The translations under genes were made by a program, and so were the position numbers. Shown piece by piece: positions 1 to 8,106 of a DNA stretch of 33,268 nt (the first letter of the stretch is position 1; every line of letters starts with the position of its first letter). The DNA is from JBEGQX01 sp041180805 (GTDB lineage Bacteria; Planctomycetota; Planctomycetia; Gemmatales; Gemmataceae), in contig JBEGQX010000373.1 of NCBI GenBank assembly GCA_041180805.1, positions 1 through 33,268 of the forward strand, read 5' to 3'. The notes under the pieces are model-generated. The model was given only the letters and a program-made list of their open reading frames with translations. It did not search any database and was not told the origin of the DNA.

Positions 1-67
1 CCCACCAATGCGAGTGGTTTTTCAGGATGTCTGAGGCTTTCTGTTAGAAAACTGGCAAGTGGTGCAA

Positions 68-574
68 TCATCGCAAACTCCCAGCGGAGGAATTTTTCCC
101 TGAGGCCTGAAATGTTGCCAATGAAGATGAGAACCAGCGTTGGTAATTTTCCCTTTGCTCCCTCGTTGGAAACCCAGTGTCTTCCTGTGGGTAAAGGATC
201 ACATACATGATCTTTTTGCCGTTAGATGAAAGCAGATCTTCCTCGATCATCTTTGCGGCAAATTCCCCATTGGGTATCTTTTCCCCATTCGCCGATCTTT
301 TAAAAAGGTCTCCAGTTTTGGAATCGATCTCCAAAACTTTGATGAATAGCTGTCCCTTTATGTCCAAAGTGTTTTGGTTGCGAAGGCGTGTTATCTCTTC
401 CAGAAGCGGTTCATTATTGGGTTGAATAGTGTTTGGAAGAGATTCCGACGGGCCATTGGAATTGTCTCCTTGGGTAACCATGGGCATAAAAAGGAAAACG
501 CAGAAAAACAGAACAAGCACATCAATCAATGGGACAAAAAAGCGCGTTATACTTCTTCTGGGAAGCACAATCAT
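68..574 (-). CDS. ExbD/TolR-like biopolymer transport protein
   Basis: This 168-residue protein has a short cytoplasmic N-terminus, one membrane segment at about residues 12-33, and a periplasmic remainder. Within the membrane segment, PLID places an aspartate at residue 18, which matches the proton-path aspartate of ExbD/TolR proteins. In that family the protein pairs with ExbB/TolQ in a proton-driven inner-membrane motor. The periplasmic part (residues 40-168) is hydrophilic and I could not match it confidently to the usual ExbD fold. Its start codon overlaps the stop of the ExbB/TolQ-like gene by 4 bases (positions 571-574), so the two are probably translationally coupled. It is the last gene of the lepA operon visible here. 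The family call rests on the membrane motif and the partner gene; whether it belongs to a Tol, Exb or other motor is open. Confidence 0.75.
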   Translation of the reverse strand: MIVLPRRSITRFFVPLIDVLVLFFCVFLFMPMVTQGDNSNGPSESLPNTIQPNNEPLLEEITRLRNQNTLDIKGQLFIKVLEIDSKTGDLFKRSANGEKIPNGEFAAKMIEEDLLSSNGKKIMYVILYPQEDTGFPTREQRENYQRWFSSSLATFQASGKNSSAGSLR

Positions 575-1086
575 TTAGTGGGCCTTTCAGTTTTACTGAC
601 TGAAATGCCGCCCAGTAAAAGAATGAGGTCTCGTCCCACCAGCACAGTCCATGCCGGCAGGATATTTACCAGGGCCATGAAAATCCCGGTGCCTGTAGCT
701 GTGATTGCCGGTCCGTAAAGTTGGATGATTTTTTCAGCAGGCATGGGGCCTTGGATGGATGAAAAAGTTTGCAGGATGCTTGCCACGGTTCCCAGAAGGC
801 CTAGCAGGGGGAACCACTCGGCTGCCTGGGCTAAGTGCGATATCCAGTCGTCCGCGGTTTCATCGAATGAGGTAGTTTTCCACCGAAGTGCTTTCCATGC
901 CAGCATGGATTGCAACAGGAATAGGGCGGTTCCAAGGCCAATTAATAAAGTGTCCAGGCGAGTAAGTCGCTCCAGGTAAAGATCCCTGGCTGTTGCTGGT
1001 AATGACGCAATAATGCAAACGCTGCCCGCAAAAGGCATCAGGGAAATAAGAATGGGGAGGCACCACACCGCCAGAAATCGGCGCAT
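571..1086 (-). CDS. ExbB/TolQ/MotA-family proton channel protein
   Basis: The protein has 171 residues if it starts at the ATG at 1086, which has an AAGGA eight bases upstream and lies 13 bases after the thioesterase stop. The same frame is open further upstream to 1194, but that part overlaps the thioesterase gene. Hydrophobic segments lie at about residues 8-28, 45-65, 91-110 and 126-150. The family signature is visible as WFPLLGLLGTVASI (91-104) and as a Thr/Gly-rich last helix, GPAITATGTGIFMALV (125-140). Members assemble as pentamers around two ExbD/TolR helices and use proton flow to drive motions in the envelope. It overlaps the ExbD-like gene by 4 bases. It is shorter than typical TolQ (about 230 residues), so it may be a reduced version. 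Confidence 0.78.
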   Translation of the reverse strand: MRRFLAVWCLPILISLMPFAGSVCIIASLPATARDLYLERLTRLDTLLIGLGTALFLLQSMLAWKALRWKTTSFDETADDWISHLAQAAEWFPLLGLLGTVASILQTFSSIQGPMPAEKIIQLYGPAITATGTGIFMALVNILPAWTVLVGRDLILLLGGISVSKTERPTK

Positions 1087-1099
1087 TCGATGTGTCCTT

Positions 1100-1528
1100 T
1101 CACACTTTGGATTTGCGATTTGCCAGATATTCCGGCAATGCCTGCGGTCTCCCTTCCCGATCAATGCATGCCAGGGTGGAAGAACCCTCGGCAATTAGCA
1201 ATCCTTCGCAATAAAGTTCATATTTATGGTCAATGCGAACGCCAGTGGTTTTCTCGACAATGGTTCGAAGGGTAAGCAGGTCGTCATATTTTGCCGGGCG
1301 ACGATATTTCACCTCAATGCGGGCAAGAACCAGCAAATAACCTTCGTCTTCCACATCCTTGTAGGTTCTTCCATGACTTCGTAGAAGTTCAATGCGACCC
1401 TGCTCAAAATAGACCAGGTAATTTGCATGGTGCAGAAGTCCCATGCGATCTGTCTCGGCATACCGAACACGAATTTGAATATCACCAAAAATGGTTCCTT
1501 CCGGTGGTACGGGTGGCGCAATACTCAT
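1100..1528 (-). CDS. ybgC: YbgC-type acyl-CoA thioesterase (hotdog fold)
   Basis: A 142-residue protein, close to the usual YbgC length (about 135). It shows the 4-hydroxybenzoyl-CoA thioesterase-type active-site motif: RYAETDRMGLLHHANYLVYF begins at residue 22, with Asp27 at the catalytic position and the following HxNY. Such enzymes hydrolyse acyl-CoA or acyl-ACP thioesters in the cytoplasm. The ATG overlaps the lepB stop (ATGA at 1525-1528), with AAGGA just upstream. In many Gram-negative bacteria ybgC is the first gene of the tol-pal cluster, directly before tolQ and tolR. Here it is also followed at once by a TolQ-like and a TolR-like gene, which supports both calls. The natural substrate cannot be read from the sequence. 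Confidence 0.88.
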   Translation of the reverse strand: MSIAPPVPPEGTIFGDIQIRVRYAETDRMGLLHHANYLVYFEQGRIELLRSHGRTYKDVEDEGYLLVLARIEVKYRRPAKYDDLLTLRTIVEKTTGVRIDHKYELYCEGLLIAEGSSTLACIDREGRPQALPEYLANRKSKV

Positions 1529-3387
1529 TGAATCCTTCCCATGCGATGAAACGGGAAGTAAATGACCACGGCCCGGCCCATCATCAGGTTGTCAGGCACA
1601 AGTCCCCAAGATCTCCCATCTGAACTTTGAGGGCTGTTGTCCCCCAAGCAAAGATAGTGACCGGGTTGCACAAATAGCGTCTTGATCGGTGGATTGTTCA
1701 GTGGTTTCCAAGCATCTGGAATTTCCTGGCCGGGCTTGCGATTGGGAGGTTCCGTCCAGTCATTCACAGATACATCAGGTGTGCTTGGATTAATCCTCGC
1801 GGTGTAATAGGTGTCCCGGAATAACCTCAAGTCACTGGCAACTACCGATGCCTCCTTGCAACCAATGCTGGCTGGTTCAAGATCATTGGCCATGGTTGGG
1901 CCATTGAATTTGGGCGGGGTGTAATCAACACCATCGCCGAAAATAAGCTTTCCATTTTGCCAAACAATAAGCCTGCAATCGACATTCGAAAAGCGAAGTT
2001 GGTGCTTGCCTGGTTTCAAGGGAAACTTATCCATGCTGGCTAGGGTTTCATCCTTATCTTTGGAAATACGATGGAGTTCACAAGTGCCAGTTTGCAGGTT
2101 CCACCTGGCTTGAAAACGATTTGAACCCTTCGATAGTTCCAGGGTGAGTTCCCCCTGGGGTTTTTGAATTTCAAACTCCCCTTCCAGAACCAGGTCGCTT
2201 ACCCAATTGTCCCCATAGCCGGGACGGTGTGGGTCATAGTAGGTTGTGTTGTAACCCATGACATCAGTTATCAACTGCCTGCGTCCCTCATTGTTGCGCA
2301 GAATATGCTGGTAACGAAGCCATTCCATTTCCCTGGATTGGGAAGAATCGCATTTATGCACGGACTTGATAGGTTCCACCCAGGCGGGCTTTTGGGATTG
2401 CCAGCGCTTTATGCCGGGCAAATCCAAAGGTCTTTCTCTGTCATCATAGACAATCCTTTTCATGGACATGACAGCCGAGGGTGGCTTGCGAATGATTTCA
2501 AATTTATCCGAATCTACAAGTAGGTCACGGGCCTCATTTTCATGCATGAACTGCCACATCCACAGGTCCTGTGGATGGTCAGGCTTGGAGTTGGGGGGTG
2601 GTACCAGTCCCGGGGCTATTCGATACAGTTTGCCACCTTTAAGGCCTATGGTCTCGCCCGGCAGACCGATAAGCCTTTTAATGTAATTCATAGGGGTGTG
2701 ATTGCGCTGCGGCCCTGAGGTTGGAAACCTTGGAGAGCCAAGATTGAATTCATTCGGGTTGCTGTTGCCCGGGTATTTGAAAACAACCACATCAAAACGC
2801 TGGGGCGAGTTCCCTGGAAGATCATAAAGGTACTTGGCAACCAGAACCCGGTCACCGGTGGTGCAACCGGGATCTGGTACCGCGGGTTCGTCTGGAAAAG
2901 ATTGTTCATTGGGCTTCAAAAGGCGAATTCCCAACAGGCAGTTGGGGCAGGTGCAGGAACTTACTGTAAAGGTGCCTGCGCCGGGTGTCTGTTCCACTTC
3001 ACTAGAGCAATTAACGGGAAACAAGTGAGTGCAAGTCGGGCATTTGACCAACTTTTGGTAGCCATAAAGCGTCTCAGCCATGGAACCTGTGGGAATAACA
3101 AAAGCTTCAGCCACAAAGGATTTAAGAACCAGCACCAATACAAGCACGAAGACAATGGTTTCCAGAAGTTCCCTGAAACCATCACTGCCCTGTTTTGCCG
3201 GTTTGGCAACGGTTTGTGAAGGTGAGGTGGTTTTTGGTGGTTGAATGGTTTGAGGAATTGGAGCGGGTGATTCCTGCAAACCATAAACCTCTTCTTGTGG
3301 TGGAGTGCTTTCAGAACCATTAGTTTTCAACAAAGGAAAGGATGGAACGCCTTTGTCCGGAGAGGGTGGAGTTTCATTCTCTGCCAT
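1525..3387 (-). CDS. lepB: Signal peptidase I, enlarged form with cysteine-rich and beta-rich inserts
   Basis: The protein has 620 residues, about twice the usual signal peptidase I. A Pro/Ser-rich cytoplasmic stretch (1-70) precedes one membrane segment (about 75-92). The catalytic serine is Ser102 in IPTGSMAETL, and the general-base lysine is Lys237 in YIKRLIGLPGE. The family boxes RFDVVVFKYP (197-206) and LGDNSPQSSDGRSWG (581-595) are present. Between Ser102 and Lys237 lies a cysteine cluster (C116, C119, C127, C145, C147, C150) that looks like a zinc ribbon. Residues about 250-550 form a large insert before the GDNS box, whose middle reads like a beta-sandwich. The enzyme removes signal peptides on the outer face of the inner membrane. 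It starts 13 bases after lepA with AGGTG upstream, and lepA-lepB is a common bacterial pairing. Confidence 0.93.
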   Translation of the reverse strand: MAENETPPSPDKGVPSFPLLKTNGSESTPPQEEVYGLQESPAPIPQTIQPPKTTSPSQTVAKPAKQGSDGFRELLETIVFVLVLVLVLKSFVAEAFVIPTGSMAETLYGYQKLVKCPTCTHLFPVNCSSEVEQTPGAGTFTVSSCTCPNCLLGIRLLKPNEQSFPDEPAVPDPGCTTGDRVLVAKYLYDLPGNSPQRFDVVVFKYPGNSNPNEFNLGSPRFPTSGPQRNHTPMNYIKRLIGLPGETIGLKGGKLYRIAPGLVPPPNSKPDHPQDLWMWQFMHENEARDLLVDSDKFEIIRKPPSAVMSMKRIVYDDRERPLDLPGIKRWQSQKPAWVEPIKSVHKCDSSQSREMEWLRYQHILRNNEGRRQLITDVMGYNTTYYDPHRPGYGDNWVSDLVLEGEFEIQKPQGELTLELSKGSNRFQARWNLQTGTCELHRISKDKDETLASMDKFPLKPGKHQLRFSNVDCRLIVWQNGKLIFGDGVDYTPPKFNGPTMANDLEPASIGCKEASVVASDLRLFRDTYYTARINPSTPDVSVNDWTEPPNRKPGQEIPDAWKPLNNPPIKTLFVQPGHYLCLGDNSPQSSDGRSWGLVPDNLMMGRAVVIYFPFHRMGRIQ

Positions 3388-3400
3388 GGTTCACCTGGGG

Positions 3401-5200
3401 CTAATCTTCGGATTCCAGAACGGCCAGGAATGCCTCCTGGGGCAGGTCCACCTGGCCCACCTGCTTCATGCGCTTTTTGCCTTCGGCCTGTTTGGCCCAA
3501 AGTTTTCTCTTTCTGGTGATGTCACCACCATAGCATTTGGCGGTAACATTCTTCTTCATGGCGGCAATGTTTTCACGCGCAATTATACGGGAACCTATGG
3601 CTGCTTGGAGAACTACCTCGAACAGGTGCCTGTCGATTTCCTCGCGAAGTTTCTTGAGAATCTTGCGGGCTCTTCGATCCGCGGTGGAACGATGCACAAT
3701 GGTGGAAAGCGCATCCACCCTCTTGTGGTGAACCAGAACATCCAGCCTTACCAAGTCTGCAGGGCGGTACGCCAATAGTTCGTAATCCATGGTTCCGTAG
3801 CCATGGGTTACGGACTTCAACTTGTCGTAAAGGTCGTAAATGACCTCGGCGAGGGGCATTTCGTAAACAAGAATAGCTCGCGCCGTACTTAGATATTCAG
3901 TGCGAATGTAAATTCCCCGGCGTTCCGCTGCCATCTGCATCAAGTCGCCGATATTTCCTGAGGGCACCAGGAAACTGATCTTTACGAAGGGTTCTCGAAA
4001 TTCCTCGATCTGCCCGGCATCTGGAACCTTCTGGGGGTTGTCGATCGTAATCACTTCCCCGGTGCGGGAGAGGATTTCATAAGTCACGTTGGGTGCCGTT
4101 TGAACCAAGTCCAGTTGGCTTTCGCGTTCCAGCCTTTGTTGGATGATTTCACGGTGCAACATTCCCAAAAAGCCACATCGGAAACCGAATCCCAATCCTT
4201 CACTTACCTCGGGTTGGAACGAAAAGCTGGCATCGTTCAGGCGAAGCTTGGCAAGCGATTCCCGAAGTTCTTCGAAATCGTCGTTATTGGTCGGGTAAAG
4301 GCCGCTGAACACCATCGCCTTTGGTTCTTTGTAGCCTGGCAAGGCGGTGGCAGTTGGGCGGTGTGCCTCGGTGACGGTGTCGCCAATGTGCACATCCTCG
4401 AGCTTTTTCACCTGGGCATTGAAGAAACCCACCTGGCCCGGGCCGAGTGTGTCGCAAGGGGTCGGGGAAGGCCTGAACTGTCCAATTTCGGCGACTTCGT
4501 ATTCGGTGTTTCCCCGCATTAGCTTAATCTTCTGGCCTTTGCGCAGGGTGCCTTCCATAACCCTGATGTAGATAATTACACCCTTGTAAGGGTCGAAATG
4601 ACTGTTGTAAACCAGGGCCTTCAGCGGGTCTTCGGGTTTTCCCTTGGGAGGCGGAACGCGATCGATGATTGCCTTCATCACCTCATCCATGCCTAGTCCG
4701 GTCTTGGCGCTCACCTTTAATACTTCTTCAGGTTCGATTCCAAGTGCTGATTCCATTTCCGCAATGACTTCGTCCGGTCTGGCAATGGGTAGGTCGATCT
4801 TGTTTAAAACGGGAACAATGGTCAGGTTGTTCTCTATGGCAAGGTAGGCGTTCGCCACTGTTTGAGCCTGAACTCCCTGGAATGCATCCACTAAAAGAAT
4901 CGCACCTTCACAGGCAGCAAGACTTCTGGATACCTCATAGGTAAAATCCACATGCCCGGGTGTGTCAATCAGGTTAAGTTCGTACGTTTCATTTCCAATT
5001 TTGTAGTAAAGGGTAACGGGATGCATCTGAATGGTGATGCCTCGTTCCCGTTCAAGATCCATGTCGTCCAGCACTTGATTACGGAATTCTCTCTGCGTAA
5101 TGGCACCAGTCATCAGCAGAAATTGATCTGCCAATGTGCTTTTGCCATGATCAATATGGGCAACAATGGAGAAATTGCGAATCTTGCTGGCGTCCGTCAT
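3401..5200 (-). CDS. lepA: Elongation factor 4 (LepA), ribosome back-translocase GTPase
   Basis: Full-length LepA of 599 residues. The G domain opens with IRNFSIVAHIDHGKSTLADQ, and DTPGHVDFTYEVSRSLAACE and NKIDLP follow. The C-terminus carries the LepA-specific domain, ending with GGDITRKRKLWAKQAEGKKR, the tail that distinguishes LepA from EF-G. LepA is a translational GTPase that binds the ribosome and affects elongation or biogenesis under stress. I chose the ATG at 5200: it has GGAAG eight bases upstream, and MTDASKIRNF matches the usual N-terminus. The frame also has an ATG at 5215 and a TTG at 5224, both without good ribosome binding sites. It is the first gene of the lepA-lepB-ybgC-exbB-exbD operon, with a likely promoter at 5243-5272. 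Confidence 0.96.
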   Translation of the reverse strand: MTDASKIRNFSIVAHIDHGKSTLADQFLLMTGAITQREFRNQVLDDMDLERERGITIQMHPVTLYYKIGNETYELNLIDTPGHVDFTYEVSRSLAACEGAILLVDAFQGVQAQTVANAYLAIENNLTIVPVLNKIDLPIARPDEVIAEMESALGIEPEEVLKVSAKTGLGMDEVMKAIIDRVPPPKGKPEDPLKALVYNSHFDPYKGVIIYIRVMEGTLRKGQKIKLMRGNTEYEVAEIGQFRPSPTPCDTLGPGQVGFFNAQVKKLEDVHIGDTVTEAHRPTATALPGYKEPKAMVFSGLYPTNNDDFEELRESLAKLRLNDASFSFQPEVSEGLGFGFRCGFLGMLHREIIQQRLERESQLDLVQTAPNVTYEILSRTGEVITIDNPQKVPDAGQIEEFREPFVKISFLVPSGNIGDLMQMAAERRGIYIRTEYLSTARAILVYEMPLAEVIYDLYDKLKSVTHGYGTMDYELLAYRPADLVRLDVLVHHKRVDALSTIVHRSTADRRARKILKKLREEIDRHLFEVVLQAAIGSRIIARENIAAMKKNVTAKCYGGDITRKRKLWAKQAEGKKRMKQVGQVDLPQEAFLAVLESED

Positions 5201-5242
5201 TTGGCGAACTTCCATCCTATGCAAAGGGTTAATTTCATCAGC

Positions 5243-5272
5243 ATCATAACAGCCTCAAGGATTTGCATGCAA
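5243..5272 (-). promoter_or_regulatory. Probable sigma70-type promoter of the lepA operon
   Basis: On the minus strand TTGCAT (5272-5267) and TATGAT (5248-5243) are separated by 18 bases. The -10 box matches the consensus at five of six positions and lies about 43 bases before the chosen lepA start. The -35 box is half of a perfect 10-base palindrome, TTGCATGCAA (5263-5272). This is pattern matching only. Confidence 0.45.
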
Positions 5273-5292
5273 CCCTAGGAACTGCTTATACT

Positions 5293-5298
5293 TATAAT
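5293..5298 (+). promoter_or_regulatory. Possible -10 box for the glutathione peroxidase gene
   Basis: A perfect TATAAT stands 37 bases before the start codon at 5336. No convincing -35 box is seen at 16-18 bases upstream, so the call is tentative. Confidence 0.3.
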
Positions 5299-5335
5299 AC
5301 TGATACTTAAACCTCAGGACAAACAGGAGTTACCC

Positions 5336-5905
5336 ATGATTCGACCCAGCATTGCGTTTTTGCTTGCACTATCTGGCTTGCTCGCTTTTACATCCCTTTA
5401 TGGAGTTGCTGCCGTGAACACACCATTGAACTACAAGTCAAAGACACTTGATGGCAAAGAATTTGACCTTTCCAAACTTCAGGGCAAGGTGGTGCTGGTG
5501 GTGAATGTGGCCAGCGCGTGTGGCTACACAGGTCAATACAAGGGAATGCAGGCAATCTTCCAAAAATTTGAAAAACAGGGTTTTGTGGTGCTAGGGGTGC
5601 CTTCCAATGAATTTGGTGCCCAGGAACCCGGATCCAACAACGAGATCGCCCAGTTCTGCCAAAAGAATTACGGGGTAACTTTCCCTGTCTTGGAAAAGCA
5701 AATGGTAAAGGGTGCCAACGCCTCGGCGCTTTACAAGCATCTTACTTCCAAGGAAACCAACCCAAAAGGTTCTGGCGATGTGAAGTGGAATTTTACCAAG
5801 TTTTTGATCGGGAAAAATGGCGATGTGCTGGGCCGCTATGAACCCGATGTGGACCCTGAAGATTCCTCACTGGTGGCAGCTATTGAGGCAGCCCTTAAAA
5901 AGTAA
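5336..5905 (+). CDS. Exported glutathione peroxidase-family thiol peroxidase
   Basis: A 189-residue protein with a clear signal peptide (hydrophobic 6-25, likely cleavage after VAA near residue 26). The mature part is a complete glutathione peroxidase fold. NVASACGYTGQY carries the peroxidatic residue as cysteine (Cys62), not selenocysteine. NEFGAQEPG supplies Gln96 and VKWNFTKFLI supplies Trp151 and Asn152 of the catalytic tetrad. Cys108 in FCQKNYGVTFP is placed like the resolving cysteine of thioredoxin-dependent family members. The protein probably reduces peroxides in the periplasm using a thioredoxin-like donor; this is inference from the family. AGGAG lies six bases before the ATG. The gene is alone in its unit, divergent from lepA and closed by a hairpin terminator. 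Confidence 0.93.
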   Translation: MIRPSIAFLLALSGLLAFTSLYGVAAVNTPLNYKSKTLDGKEFDLSKLQGKVVLVVNVASACGYTGQYKGMQAIFQKFEKQGFVVLGVPSNEFGAQEPGSNNEIAQFCQKNYGVTFPVLEKQMVKGANASALYKHLTSKETNPKGSGDVKWNFTKFLIGKNGDVLGRYEPDVDPEDSSLVAAIEAALKK

Positions 5906-5938
5906 GCAACGAATTTAAAGTCAGGCAAATCGGCAAAT

Positions 5939-5970
5939 AAAGGGGTGTGGCTTATGCCGCATCCCTTTTT
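5939..5970 (+). terminator. Rho-independent terminator after glutathione peroxidase
   Basis: A 13-base-pair stem (5939-5951 with 5956-5968, two G-T wobbles) closes on a TTAT loop, and Ts run to 5970. The right arm lies inside the 3' end of the convergent rarD gene, so the same DNA both terminates gpx and encodes the RarD C-terminus. Confidence 0.8.
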
Positions 5971-6863
5971 GCTTTTCGGATATGAATGATGGAGTCGAAG
6001 GTGAATACCCCCAAAGCGACCCAGATAAGCAGGAAGCTGATTTGTTTTTCCCGGCTGAAGGATTCCCCAAAGAGGAAGATGCCCAGTAAAAGCTGGATGC
6101 TTGGTGAGAAATATTGCATAAACCCCATGATCGAGAGCGGAACAATTCGCGCCGCAAGGCCAAAGAAATAGAGCGGAATAACGGTAACAATGCCGCTAAG
6201 TGCCAGGCTTAGATCCATTTGCCAGGTTTGCCCGAAATCGTTGGTGCCTTCCAACCAGTACCAGGTCAGTGCAAATAAAGCCACGGGTAGCAAGATGATG
6301 GTTTCTATGTATAAGCCGGCGCTGGCATCCACGGGAATCACCTTTCGAAGAACCCCGTAAAAGCAAAAAGACAATGCTACCCCTATGGAAATCCAGGGTA
6401 GGGCCCCGGCAAGATGAATTCGAAGGGCAATGCTCAGAGTTGCGATAGCCAGGGCCACCCATTGCAGGGGTCTTAGGCGTTCATGAAAAACCACCATGCC
6501 AAAAAGAATGCTTAACAAAGGCAGAACATAATAACCAAGGCTGGTTTGCAGCACCTGCGAGGTTGCCGCGGCATAGATGTATACTCCCCAATTGATTCCC
6601 ACCATCACGGCGCTGGCTACCAAACCGGCCAAAGTTTTTCGGTTTTTGACCGCCTGTATTACCAATGGCCATTTACCCTGCAAATGAACCACGATGGACA
6701 TCACCACCGCGGACCAGGCTATTCGATGGCACAGGATTTCCATGGGTTCCACCGAGCGAACCAACCAGACATACAAAGGCATGCCACCCCAGAATGCGTA
6801 GGCAATCAGGGCCCAGAGAATTCCTGTTTTTAAATCGCCCGTTGGTTTGCCTTGTCCTGGCAT
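5952..6863 (-). CDS. rarD: RarD-type EamA-family permease
   Basis: A 303-residue integral membrane protein with about ten hydrophobic segments in two repeated halves, as in EamA (DMT superfamily) transporters. Features typical of the RarD subgroup are visible: GILWALIAYAFWGGMPLYVW near the N-terminus, CHRIAWS (about 45-51), INWGVYIYA, SLGYYVLPLLSILFG, and SIMGFMQYFSPSIQLLLG in the second half. RarD proteins are inner-membrane permeases first noted for a chloramphenicol-sensitivity effect; their physiological substrate is poorly known. The start at 6863 has only a weak GGAA some 13 bases upstream, so the exact start is less certain. It is a single-gene unit convergent with the glutathione peroxidase gene. 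Confidence 0.88.
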   Translation of the reverse strand: MPGQGKPTGDLKTGILWALIAYAFWGGMPLYVWLVRSVEPMEILCHRIAWSAVVMSIVVHLQGKWPLVIQAVKNRKTLAGLVASAVMVGINWGVYIYAAATSQVLQTSLGYYVLPLLSILFGMVVFHERLRPLQWVALAIATLSIALRIHLAGALPWISIGVALSFCFYGVLRKVIPVDASAGLYIETIILLPVALFALTWYWLEGTNDFGQTWQMDLSLALSGIVTVIPLYFFGLAARIVPLSIMGFMQYFSPSIQLLLGIFLFGESFSREKQISFLLIWVALGVFTFDSIIHIRKAKRDAA

Positions 6864-7009
6864 GGTTTGTGAATAATTCCTTCCTTAAAGACAGGTTGTC
6901 GTTCTACAGGAACTATCCACCAGATTCCAATCTCAACTTGCATGTCCTGTTAAAACAAGCTGGATTGAGTAATCTGATCATTGAGGGAATGAATTAGATC
7001 TTATTTGTT

Positions 7010-8035
7010 ATGAGAGTCAGGCACATGGAAACCAAAAGTCCCGCGGCTTGGATGAAGGAAAAGGTGTACGGTTACTGGTTCTCGCAGGCGTTGCACTGTG
7101 CCGCAGCATTGAACCTTGCGGATATTATCCACCAAAACGGCCCAAGTAGGGTTTCAGAGCTAGCGAAAAAGACAGGTTCCAACGAGAAGAATCTTTATCG
7201 ATTGCTTCGATTGCTGGCTTCCGAGGAAGTCTTTGAAGAAACTGAAAAGGGTGTCTTCGCCCTGACTCCCCGTGCCAGCCAGCTTCGGTCGGATATTCCC
7301 GGAAGCCAGTATGCGATGGCTATCATGTCTGGTTCCGAGCATTATCTGGCTTCTTCCCGAATGATAGACGCGGTCCGCAGCGGAAGATGCGCATATGAAA
7401 TCGCCCATGGAAAGCCTCTGTTTGAATATTTGAAAGACCATCCTGGTTCTGCCCGAATCTTTGACATGGCCATGCAAAGCATTCATGGAACAGAAACCAA
7501 GCAAATGCTGGATGCCTATGATTTCTCCAGGTTTGCAACCCTGATGGATATCGGGGGTGGGAATGGAAGTTTGCTTGTCGAGGTCTTAAGGGCGAATCCA
7601 GGACTTAAGGGAGTGCTTTTTGACCAAGGCCATGTGATCGAGGCGGTCAGGGGATTCATGGAAAGCCATGGGTTTGCCAACCGCTGCCAGCTAATATCCG
7701 GGGATTTCTTTGTTTCAGTTCCCAAAGGTGCGGATGCATGCCTGCTTAGGCATATCATTCACGATTGGGATGATGAAACCAGCGTGAAGTTGTTCAGGAT
7801 TATTCGGGAAGTTTTGCCTGCGAATGGCAGGATGCTGGTGGTGGATGCAGTGCTCCCGGAAGGAAATACTCCGCATCCAGGTAAACTTTTTGATTGGATC
7901 ATGATGGGAATTCCGGGTGGTGTGGAAAGAACCGAGTCTGAGTTTCGCGATATTTTGCGGCAGGGCGGCTTCAAGGTAGAGCGGATTGTTCCAACCGCTG
8001 GCCTGAACAGCATAATCGAGGCTATACCGGCTTAG
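7010..8035 (+). CDS. SAM-dependent O-methyltransferase (acetylserotonin/hydroxyneurosporene type)
   Basis: A 341-residue protein in two parts. Residues about 15-110 form a winged-helix dimerisation domain (SRVSELAKKTGSNEKNLYRL). The C-terminal part is a Rossmann-type methyltransferase with the SAM-binding glycine motif LMDIGGGNGSLL (178-189). HIIHDWDDE (248-256) places His251 at the catalytic base position of plant-type O-methyltransferases. Such enzymes methylate hydroxyl groups of small aromatic or carotenoid-like molecules; the substrate is unknown and the neighbours give no clue. The annotated ATG lacks a clear ribosome binding site; an ATG five codons later (7025) is possible and has AGG only three bases ahead. 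A strong terminator follows. Confidence 0.87.
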   Translation: MRVRHMETKSPAAWMKEKVYGYWFSQALHCAAALNLADIIHQNGPSRVSELAKKTGSNEKNLYRLLRLLASEEVFEETEKGVFALTPRASQLRSDIPGSQYAMAIMSGSEHYLASSRMIDAVRSGRCAYEIAHGKPLFEYLKDHPGSARIFDMAMQSIHGTETKQMLDAYDFSRFATLMDIGGGNGSLLVEVLRANPGLKGVLFDQGHVIEAVRGFMESHGFANRCQLISGDFFVSVPKGADACLLRHIIHDWDDETSVKLFRIIREVLPANGRMLVVDAVLPEGNTPHPGKLFDWIMMGIPGGVERTESEFRDILRQGGFKVERIVPTAGLNSIIEAIPA

Positions 8036-8047
8036 TTGTTACCATGA

Positions 8048-8092
8048 AAACAAGAAAGGCTTCCAGAGTATCGCTGGAAGCCTTTCTTGTTT
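8048..8092. terminator. Bidirectional terminator hairpin
   Basis: A perfect 19-base-pair stem (8048-8066 with 8074-8092) and a 7-base loop lie between two converging genes, the O-methyltransferase and the dehydrogenase. The stem is A-rich on the left edge and T-rich on the right, so it can serve both strands. Confidence 0.85.
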
Positions 8093-8106
8093 CGTTCATA
8101 AATCCA

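Noticed and set aside
5201..5224. TTG (5224) or ATG (5215) start for lepA
   Set aside because: Neither has a well-placed ribosome binding site, and the family N-terminus fits the ATG at 5200.
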